6,923 nucleotides of DNA from a bacterium (lineage in GTDB: Bacteria; Hydrogenedentota; Hydrogenedentia; Hydrogenedentiales; SLHB01), in the NCBI GenBank assembly GCA_024231375.1, contig JAAEQP010001033.1:1-6923 (forward strand). Direction: 5' to 3'. Under the pieces are notes generated by a model. That model had not been told where the DNA came from and ran no database searches. It saw only the letters and a program-made list of their open reading frames with translations. The translations under genes were made by a program, and so were the position numbers. Below, piece by piece: positions 1-5,733 of this stretch; within the stretch, counting starts at the first letter, position 1, and every line of letters begins with the position of its first letter.

Positions 1-657
1 GGGTTCGTTGGGAATCAGTACTTGAAGGAACAGTGCGAAGCCCACGGGTCGAGCCCGACCATTGTGCCCACCTGCATCGACATGAACCTCCATACCCAAA
101 AGGAGTATCCGGCCGATGCGCCGGACCGTCCCGTCGTCATCGGGTGGACCGGTACGGCCGGTAACCTGGGCTACATGGAACTGGTCGAGGACGCGCTACG
201 GAAGCTGGCGAAGAAACACAATATCGCCGTGTCTGTCGCCACGGGGAAGGACTACGAACTGGATGGAGTCGAGGTCATCAATCACCGGTGGGAAGAGGCC
301 CACGAGATTGATTACCTCAGAGATGCCGACATTGGCCTCATGCCCCTGCTGGACACGCCCTACACCCGCGGCAAGTGCGCGTTCAAGGCGCTCCAGTACA
401 TGGGGGTCGGCACACCCTGCGTCATCTCCCCGGTCGGCATGAACGCGGACGTGATCGAGGACGGTGTCGACGGGTTTGTGGCGACCAACAGCGACGAATG
501 GTACGACCGTCTGGAGCGACTCGTCGTGGACGCCGGTCTTCGCCGGGAGATGGGCCTGAAAGCCCGCCAGAAGGTAATCGAGCGGTATTCGTTCGAGGCG
601 AACTATCCCGCCTTCAAGGCGGCCCTGGAGATGGTCGCGCACGGCGGGAGTACTTGA
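1..657 (+). CDS. GT4-family glycosyltransferase, C-terminal part (5'-truncated by window edge)
   Basis: The frame is open from base 1. The residues before the first in-frame ATG at 22 (FVGNQYLKEQ and on to VPTCID) match the GT4 region linking the two Rossmann domains, so the gene starts outside the window and ATG 22 is internal. What remains is essentially the C-terminal, nucleotide-sugar-binding GT-B domain. It opens with the strand and loop IGWTGTAGNLGYMEL, continues through DYLRDADIGLMPL, and contains the donor-site block GKCAFKALQYMGVGTPCVIS followed by PVGMNADVIEDGVDGF. The C-terminal helices (LRREMGLKARQKVIERYSFE) are the usual GT4 ending. In this block the helix carries Gln (LQYM) where many GT4 enzymes have Glu (FEYM); I recall this as common in this subgroup. 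Family knowledge: such enzymes transfer a sugar from an activated donor to a lipid-linked or growing glycan at the cytoplasmic membrane face. The donor and acceptor cannot be read from the sequence. The family call is firm and the specific reaction unknown. Confidence 0.9.
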   Translation, partial: GFVGNQYLKEQCEAHGSSPTIVPTCIDMNLHTQKEYPADAPDRPVVIGWTGTAGNLGYMELVEDALRKLAKKHNIAVSVATGKDYELDGVEVINHRWEEAHEIDYLRDADIGLMPLLDTPYTRGKCAFKALQYMGVGTPCVISPVGMNADVIEDGVDGFVATNSDEWYDRLERLVVDAGLRREMGLKARQKVIERYSFEANYPAFKAALEMVAHGGST

Positions 658-688
658 TTGACAACGAGATCCTTCCGAACCATATACT
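658..688 (+). promoter_or_regulatory. Candidate sigma-70-type promoter ahead of the second glycosyltransferase
   Basis: A perfect TTGACA at 658-663 begins directly after the stop codon of the upstream gene. TATACT at 683-688 matches TATAAT at five of six bases. The spacer is 19 bases, slightly longer than the 17 preferred. The surrounding 53 bases are about 42% GC, clearly lower than the flanking genes. Transcription would start near 695, leaving a leader of roughly 40 bases before the ATG at 738. This is read by eye; if the host's housekeeping sigma factor has a different preference the match could be chance. Confidence 0.45.
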
Positions 689-707
689 ATCCCTTTGCTT
701 CGTTTAG

Positions 708-717
708 GTAGGCCTAC
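708..717. repeat. 10-bp perfect palindrome in the leader (possible operator)
   Basis: GTAGGCCTAC is a perfect inverted repeat with no spacer. It lies just downstream of the predicted transcription start and 8 bases before the AGGAG ribosome binding site. Its place suits a repressor site or a small leader structure, but a 10-bp palindrome can occur by chance and no second copy was noticed in the other gene gaps of the window. Confidence 0.25.
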
Positions 718-737
718 TGCGTACCAGGAGACTTTGG

Positions 738-1874
738 ATGAAGATTTGTATTCTTCAGACGATTCACCGGCCCTTTGACAAGCGAGTGTTTCACAAGGAG
801 GCCGTGAGCCTTGCGGCAGCGGGGCACGAGGTGGTGTCGATCGCGCCAACGGATGAACCTGTGGAAGACACGGCCGGGGTGCATTTCGAGACGTTCCCCA
901 TGCCCAAGTCTCTCTTTCGCCGGTTCGTCGAGGGGATGAAGCTGATACCCCGGGGGCTGCGGGCCAAGGCCGATGTCTACATGTGCATTGATCCGGAGGC
1001 CTATGTGGCCGGCGCCGTGCTCAGGTTCATCGCCCGCAAACCTTTCGTGATGGATGTGCATGAATACTATCCGGCGGATCTGGCGGCGAAGGTACCCGGC
1101 CCCTTCCGGCCACTGGCGAGTTGGTGCGTCAAACGGGCGCTTCGCGTGACCGGCGCGCTGGCCAGCCACATCATACTGACCAAGGGATGCCTCGACTTCC
1201 TCTTCGAGGGGCTTCGGACTCCCAGAACCGTGGTACTCAATACGAACCATCTGCAACCGATATGCACGGATTTCCCGTCTCACATTGCGAAACGTTGCGA
1301 AGGACGAACGGTCATCATTCACGAAGGCGATTTCGGCGTCCTGCGAGGGTCATGGCAATGGCTTGACGCGATGAAGATCCTCGTCAAGGAGGTCCCCGAC
1401 GTTCTGGCTGTGATTATCGGCCGTTTCACGACAGGCCATGAGCAGGAGTTTCGCGACGCCATCCACGAGGCGGGCCTCGACGACCATTTCGACATGCCTG
1501 GGATGGTTCCCTTCGAAGAGGTCCCTGCCTATGTGGGGTTGTCGACCGTGGGGCTGATCCTGTTCCAGCCCTGGGTCGGTATATCGCATGAACTCATCAT
1601 GCCTCACAAGATGTTCGACTACATGAGAGAGGCCAAGCCGTTCATCACTACGGACTTTCCTGTTGAAATCAAGGACGTCGTTGAAGAGTGCGATTGCGCC
1701 AAAGTTGTTGATGTGGAGAATCCGGAAGCCATCGCGAAGGGCGTCCTCGAGTTGATCCGAAACCCCGAAGAAGCCGAACGCCTGGGTACGAACGGCCGCC
1801 GCGCGGTAGAATCCAAGTACAACTGGGAAAACGACGAGCAACGGCTCCTCGCGGTCTTTGATGCGCTGAAGTAG
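738..1874 (+). CDS. GT4-type glycosyltransferase
   Basis: A complete 378-residue protein, normal length for a two-domain GT-B glycosyltransferase. The ATG is supported by AGGAG at 726-730 with a 7-base spacing. The N-terminal Rossmann domain begins MKICILQTIHRPFDKRVFHK, with the D-x-R-V..E and AAAGHEV elements usual in GT4 acceptor domains, and includes DVHEYYPADL at about residues 106-115. The C-terminal donor domain begins near residue 190 (TVIIHEGDFG), has DVLAVIIGRF at 221-230, and carries the donor-binding block PHKMFDYM at 289-296 followed by AKPFITTDFP. This block corresponds to the PNKLFEYM motif of many polysaccharide GT4 enzymes, with Asp294 in place of Glu. No signal peptide or transmembrane segment is visible, consistent with a cytoplasmic or peripheral membrane enzyme. 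It lies 80 bases after another GT4 gene and 46 bases before the bi-domain oxidoreductase gene, which suggests a role in glycan assembly. Donor and acceptor sugars are unknown. Confidence 0.9.
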   Translation: MKICILQTIHRPFDKRVFHKEAVSLAAAGHEVVSIAPTDEPVEDTAGVHFETFPMPKSLFRRFVEGMKLIPRGLRAKADVYMCIDPEAYVAGAVLRFIARKPFVMDVHEYYPADLAAKVPGPFRPLASWCVKRALRVTGALASHIILTKGCLDFLFEGLRTPRTVVLNTNHLQPICTDFPSHIAKRCEGRTVIIHEGDFGVLRGSWQWLDAMKILVKEVPDVLAVIIGRFTTGHEQEFRDAIHEAGLDDHFDMPGMVPFEEVPAYVGLSTVGLILFQPWVGISHELIMPHKMFDYMREAKPFITTDFPVEIKDVVEECDCAKVVDVENPEAIAKGVLELIRNPEEAERLGTNGRRAVESKYNWENDEQRLLAVFDALK

Positions 1875-1920
1875 CGCGCAGGCGCGTGAGAACGTTGGCA
1901 ACACGATACGGAGCAGATGA

Positions 1921-4260
1921 ATGAAGCAGGTCTTGGTTCGTGGCGGAAAGGTGCAAATCGAAGAGGTGCCGCCGCCGAGTGTGTTGGCGAACGGCGCATT
2001 GGTCCGGGTGACGCATTCGCTCATCAGTTCCGGCACGGAGTCGGGGTTCGTGGCGGGAGGCGGCGTGGCCTCGTTTGCCCTGAAGAAGGCGAAGGACCCG
2101 CTCAACGTCGAAAAGGTAAAGCGCAAGATCGCCAGCGTGGGACTGCGCAACACCGTGGACATCGTCAAGAGCAAGCTCTTCGAATTCCAGACGCCGGGCT
2201 ACAGTGCTGCGGGCGTCATCGTGGAATGCGGGTCCGAACTCCAAGGCTTCCGGGTCGGCGACCGTGTGGCGTGTGCCGGGGCGGGATACGCGTGTCACGC
2301 CGAATACGTTTCGGTGCCGCAACAACTCCTTACGCCGGTGCCCGACGGCGTGGAACTCGATGAAGCCGCGTTCGTCACCCTCGGCGCTATCGCCATGCAG
2401 GGCGTACGGCAGTTGTTCCCCACCTTCGGCGAAACGTTCATCGTCATGGGGATGGGGCTTCTGGGCCAACTGGCCGCTCAGATTCTCAACGCGGCGGGAT
2501 GCCGCACGATCTGCTCCGACCCCGTCGTCGCGAAACAGAAACTCGCCCGTGAACTGGGCGCCGATTGCGCGTGTGGCCCGAAAGACCTGGCGGCCCATGT
2601 TGAGGAACTCACCGGTGGCTACGGCGTCGATGGCGTGGTGGTGTGTGCGGCGTCGAAAGGCAGCGATGTCGTCAACTCCGCCATGGACCTGTGCCGCCAG
2701 AAAGGGCGCGTGTCGGTGGTGGGCGCGGTTGGCATGAACCTGGCCCGCGAGCCGCTGTACATGAAGGAATTGGATTTCCGGTTGTCGTGTTCCTACGGTC
2801 CCGGCCGGTACCAGCCCAACTACGAGGAAAAGGGCTTGGACTATCCCATCGGGTACGTGCGTTGGACGGAAGGCAGGAACATGTCCGAGTTCCTCCGCAT
2901 GATCGCCGAGAAGAAGGTGGCGGTGCGGCCCCTGGTGTCGCAGACGAAGCCCGTTGCCAAGGCGAAAGACGCCTACGACGCGGTGCTGGACAAGGAATCG
3001 GGTCTGATTTCGGCGCTCATCGAGTACGGTGCGATGGACTCAGGCAAAGCCGTCGCAATTGAGCGGACGCTGCGGCTGCAACCGGCGGAACCGAAAAGCG
3101 GCGCCGTGCGCGTGGCGGTGATAGGTGCGGGCGCGTTCGCGAGTGCCTACCATCTGCCTAACCTGGCCCGTATGGAAAACGCGGTGTTGACCGCGGTGGT
3201 GGACCAGGCCGGGCATCGGGCGAAGAGCGCTGCCGAGAAGCATGGCGCGTCTTACTGCACCGGCGACTATCGCGACGTTCTTGCCGACGAAGGTGTGGAT
3301 GCCGTCATCATCGCGACGCGTCATCATCTCCACAAGACCATCGCTTTGGACGCGTTGAAGGCAGGGAAGCACGTGCTGGTCGAGAAACCCCTTGCTCTGA
3401 CCGTGGACGATTGCGAGGAACTGTGCGCGGCGGCGGAGAAGGAGGGGCTTCTTCTGTCCGTCGATTTTAATCGCCGGTTCTCGGTGTTCTCGCAGCAGGC
3501 CAAGAAGGTGGTGGACGGCATCGCCGGCCCGAAGATGATGCTCTACCGGTGCAATGCGGGCGCGTTGCCGCCCGGACATTGGGCCACGGACCCCGTGCAG
3601 GGCGGCGGACGCATCGTTGGCGAGGCCGTGCATTTCTTTGACCTGTGCTGCTGGCTCGTCGGTCAAGACCCGTCCGAGGTGAAGGCCGAACACATCGACG
3701 CCGGTTCCCAGATGGTCATCGACGAGGACAACGTGAGCGCCACGTTGCGCTTCCCGGACGGTTCGGTCGCCACGGTGGTCTATTGCTGCCTGGGCAACTC
3801 GGGCATGTCGAAAGAGTACATCGAAGTCATGGGTGGCGGCGCGGGGATCGTGATTGACGATTTCCGGAGTCTGCGATTGGCGGGTGTGTCCGACAGGGCG
3901 GTCCGCGCGAAAGGCGAGCACAAAGGCCAGTACGAAACGCTCGAGAACTTCGTCAACGCCATCCGCGGCAAGGCCGACCTGTGCATTACGGGCCGCGACG
4001 GGTTGCGGGCCACGCGTATCGCGCGCGAGGTGCTGAATGCGTGCCGCGCTACAACTACGGAAGACGCTCCGGTGAAACCAGCCTCGAAGCCGCGGCCAGC
4101 AGCGAAGAAGAAGGCGAAACCCGCCGTCGCGACCAAGAAGAAGGCGGCGTCGGCCAAGACTCGTGCGAAATCGCCTGCGAAAGCCAAGGCAAAGACGAAG
4201 GCGAAGACAAAGGCGAAGACAAAGGCGGCCCCCAAGCGCAAGGCGAAGAGTGGCAAGTAA
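1921..4260 (+). CDS. Bi-domain oxidoreductase (MDR dehydrogenase-like + Gfo/Idh/MocA) with a lysine-rich C-terminal tail
   Basis: This 779-residue protein joins two NAD(P)-dependent dehydrogenase types. Residues 1 to about 370 are a medium-chain dehydrogenase-like domain: the opening MKQVLVRGGKVQIEEVPPPS, SLISSGTESG at 33-42, GDRVACAGAGYACHAEY at 113-129, and the dinucleotide loop GMGLLG at 177-182. Where classical alcohol dehydrogenases have the catalytic zinc Cys (GxCGTD), this protein has Ser-Ser-Gly-Thr-Glu, and no four-Cys structural zinc lobe is seen, so zinc-independent chemistry is likely. Residues from about 396 to 709 are Gfo/Idh/MocA: VAVIGAGAFA (glycine loop 402-407), the cofactor-site Glu-Lys-Pro at 488-490, and GEAVHFFDL with His571 in the usual catalytic-His region. 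Residues 711-779 form a basic tail described separately. The ATG follows CGGAG at 1909-1913 with 7 bases between; the ATG at 1917 is in another frame. Bi-domain proteins of this kind are known from polysaccharide loci, where a sugar-related substrate is assumed; the substrate here is unknown. Confidence 0.92.
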   Translation: MKQVLVRGGKVQIEEVPPPSVLANGALVRVTHSLISSGTESGFVAGGGVASFALKKAKDPLNVEKVKRKIASVGLRNTVDIVKSKLFEFQTPGYSAAGVIVECGSELQGFRVGDRVACAGAGYACHAEYVSVPQQLLTPVPDGVELDEAAFVTLGAIAMQGVRQLFPTFGETFIVMGMGLLGQLAAQILNAAGCRTICSDPVVAKQKLARELGADCACGPKDLAAHVEELTGGYGVDGVVVCAASKGSDVVNSAMDLCRQKGRVSVVGAVGMNLAREPLYMKELDFRLSCSYGPGRYQPNYEEKGLDYPIGYVRWTEGRNMSEFLRMIAEKKVAVRPLVSQTKPVAKAKDAYDAVLDKESGLISALIEYGAMDSGKAVAIERTLRLQPAEPKSGAVRVAVIGAGAFASAYHLPNLARMENAVLTAVVDQAGHRAKSAAEKHGASYCTGDYRDVLADEGVDAVIIATRHHLHKTIALDALKAGKHVLVEKPLALTVDDCEELCAAAEKEGLLLSVDFNRRFSVFSQQAKKVVDGIAGPKMMLYRCNAGALPPGHWATDPVQGGGRIVGEAVHFFDLCCWLVGQDPSEVKAEHIDAGSQMVIDEDNVSATLRFPDGSVATVVYCCLGNSGMSKEYIEVMGGGAGIVIDDFRSLRLAGVSDRAVRAKGEHKGQYETLENFVNAIRGKADLCITGRDGLRATRIAREVLNACRATTTEDAPVKPASKPRPAAKKKAKPAVATKKKAASAKTRAKSPAKAKAKTKAKTKAKTKAAPKRKAKSGK
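4051..4257 (+). other. Histone-H1-like Lys/Ala/Pro-rich tail of the bi-domain oxidoreductase
   Basis: Residues 711-779 contain about 23 lysines and 3 arginines against only two acidic residues. Most of the rest is Ala, Pro, Thr and Ser, in patterns such as PAAKKKAKPA, TKKKAASAK and repeated AKTK. It begins right after the last Gfo/Idh/MocA helix (LNACRA, 705-710), remains in the same frame and runs to the TAA at 4258. The composition predicts an intrinsically disordered, strongly positive segment like those of histone H1-like and AlgP-type bacterial proteins. Such tails bind polyanions (DNA, RNA, acidic polysaccharides or anionic lipids). Which partner applies here is inference. Confidence 0.85.
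4189..4224 (+). repeat. Three tandem 12-bp units encoding Ala-Lys-Thr-Lys
   Basis: The units are GCAAAGACGAAG (4189-4200), GCGAAGACAAAG (4201-4212) and GCGAAGACAAAG (4213-4224). The last two are identical and the first differs at two third-codon positions. Being a multiple of three, gain or loss of a unit would keep the frame, so tail length can vary between relatives by slippage. Confidence 0.9.
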
Positions 4261-4292
4261 GGCCACCTGACGCCACTGGGTTCGATCACTCT

Positions 4293-4300
4293 GGAGAGGG
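4293..4300 (+). promoter_or_regulatory. Ribosome binding site supporting the GTG start of the DUF362 gene
   Basis: The purine-rich GGAGAGGG lies just upstream of GTG at 4303; the GGAG core at 4293-4296 is 6 bases away. No in-frame ATG occurs for many codons downstream, and a later start would cut into the conserved N-terminal region, so this site fixes the start. Confidence 0.7.
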
Positions 4301-4302
4301 AA

Positions 4303-5667
4303 GTGGCTCACGCACAGATAGCGTGTGTTGACACGTACGAAGACGCGGATGCCATACGGGAGTTCGTGCGTGCGTCTATCGAGGGAGCAGGGGACTTGCC
4401 CGGCTTCCTGAGTGCCGAACCGCGTCTCGTGGTGGTGAAACCCAATTGGGTGCAACAGGCGCATGAATACCAGCCGGACCTCTGGGAACCCGTCATCACC
4501 CATCCCGTGGTTGTACGCACGGTTGTCGAATGCCTGGCGGACGCCATGGGCGGTCAGGGTACCCTTGTCGTGTGCGACGCGCCCCATACGTACGCCTCCT
4601 TCGATCAGATTCTGGCGCGCGGCGATCTGGAAACGCACCTCGACAAACTCCGACAGGGGTATCCAGGCATCACGTTTGAATTGATCGACCTTCGTCGGGA
4701 GGTATGGATTGCCGTTGAGCAGGTGGTCGTCGAGCGACGGCCGAATCCGCCTGACCCACGCGGGTACGTTGCGCTGAATCTGGGCCGCAACAGCCTATTC
4801 CACGGGCATCACGGCGAGGGCAAGTACTACGGCGCGGACTACGATATGGGCGTCGTGAATGCCCATCACCATGGCGACACGCAGGAGTACCTGCTCGCCG
4901 GGACGCCCATGGCGTGTGACCTGTTCGTGAATGTGCCGAAACTGAAGACCCACAAGAAAACCGGACTCACCTGTTGCCTGAAGAATCTCGTGGGTATCAA
5001 TGGCGACAAGAATTGGTTGCCCCATCACACCGAAGGCACGCCGCGTTCAGGCGGCGATGAATTTCCCAAGGAATCGGTCGCGGCCGCGGCGGAACGGGCC
5101 GTGAAACGCGTGGGGCGTCGCGCGGCGCTGAAATTGCCTGTGGTGGGGCCATGGCTGTTCCGCAAGATGCGAAGCGTGGGCGCCCACGTGTTGGGCGACA
5201 GCGAATCCACCGTCCGCAACGGCAACTGGCACGGAAACGACACCTGTTGGCGCATGGCACTCGATCTCAACCGTGCCATGCTCTACGGCAACATGGACGG
5301 CACCTGGCGCGAACCGCCGGAGACTATCCGATACCTTGCCATCATCGACGGCATCATCGGGGGACAGGGCAGCGGGCCTCTCTGTCCTGACGCCGTGAAC
5401 TCCGGCGTGCTTGTTGGCGGCGATAATCCTGCCGTCGCAGATGCCGTGGCAGCAAAGCTCATGGGCTTCGATCCAAGCGACCTGCCCATTGTCATACGCG
5501 CCTTCGACGACCATCGTTGGCCCATTGCAGACCGCGCCATGGCGTCGGTTCGCGTCGGCGACGGGCGCGTCGGCGCGACCATTCCCCTGGAGGAGGTTGA
5601 GGCTGCAGTGCCGGGCGGATTCGAGCCGCATTTCGGGTGGCTGCCTCTGCGTCACGAGAAAGGGTAG
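4303..5667 (+). CDS. DUF362 domain-containing protein
   Basis: A 454-residue protein starting at GTG. It has the marks of the DUF362 (COG2006) family: VVVKPNWVQ around 43-51, the core block VNVPKLKTHKKTG at 209-221 followed by LKNLVGINGDKNWLPHH at 226-242, and the C-terminal DGIIGGQGSGP motif starting at Asp349, followed by NPAVADAVAAKLMGFD. Between these lie a His-rich stretch (His167, 169, 170 and 188-190), a basic and hydrophobic helix-like segment at about 265-290, and NGNWHGNDTCW at 306-316. No CxxCxxC ferredoxin motif of the kind carried by some DUF362 proteins is present, and there is no evident signal peptide. The biochemical role of this subfamily is not established to my knowledge. 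The conserved Lys/His/Asn blocks suggest an enzyme or a metal- or anion-binding protein. It follows the bi-domain oxidoreductase by 42 bases on the same strand and is probably cotranscribed, so a function in the same glycan pathway is likely but inferred. Confidence 0.9.
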   Translation: MAHAQIACVDTYEDADAIREFVRASIEGAGDLPGFLSAEPRLVVVKPNWVQQAHEYQPDLWEPVITHPVVVRTVVECLADAMGGQGTLVVCDAPHTYASFDQILARGDLETHLDKLRQGYPGITFELIDLRREVWIAVEQVVVERRPNPPDPRGYVALNLGRNSLFHGHHGEGKYYGADYDMGVVNAHHHGDTQEYLLAGTPMACDLFVNVPKLKTHKKTGLTCCLKNLVGINGDKNWLPHHTEGTPRSGGDEFPKESVAAAAERAVKRVGRRAALKLPVVGPWLFRKMRSVGAHVLGDSESTVRNGNWHGNDTCWRMALDLNRAMLYGNMDGTWREPPETIRYLAIIDGIIGGQGSGPLCPDAVNSGVLVGGDNPAVADAVAAKLMGFDPSDLPIVIRAFDDHRWPIADRAMASVRVGDGRVGATIPLEEVEAAVPGGFEPHFGWLPLRHEKG

Positions 5668-5733
5668 GCGCCGGGGGCCTCGAACGCGCCGCTATTTGCC
5701 GAACCTGCGGTCGGAGGAGTCATCTGTCGCGGG

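Noticed and set aside
1875..1920. Gap between the second glycosyltransferase and the bi-domain oxidoreductase checked for a promoter or terminator
   Set aside because: Only the CGGAG ribosome binding site is convincing; no paired -35/-10 elements and no stable hairpin with a T-run were seen, fitting cotranscription.
1917..2363. Alternative ATG at 1917 overlapping the chosen start at 1921
   Set aside because: It opens a different frame of 148 codons with Arg/Gly-rich shadow composition, whereas ATG 1921 gives the conserved N-terminus of the dehydrogenase.
1669..2598. A 309-residue minus-strand open frame across the end of the second glycosyltransferase and the start of the bi-domain enzyme
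   Set aside because: It is antisense to two strong genes, crosses their boundary, and has Arg/His-rich shadow composition with no motif.
4250..4266. Small hairpin GTGGC / GCCAC spanning the stop codon of the bi-domain oxidoreductase gene
   Set aside because: A 5-bp stem with a 7-base loop and no T-run is too weak to call a terminator or attenuator in GC-rich sequence.
3040..4638. A 532-residue open frame on the minus strand opposite the bi-domain oxidoreductase and the start of the DUF362 gene
   Set aside because: It lies antisense to two well-supported genes, spans their junction, has an Arg/Leu/His-rich composition typical of a GC-rich shadow frame, and shows no recognisable domain. The Leu/Arg/Cys repeats are the reverse reading of the Lys-rich tail.
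5667..5690. Inverted repeat GGCGC / GCGCC at the convergent gene junction as a terminator
   Set aside because: The stem is only 5 bp with a 14-base loop, and no T-run follows on either strand. The rest of the 66-base gap (to 5733) shows nothing better.
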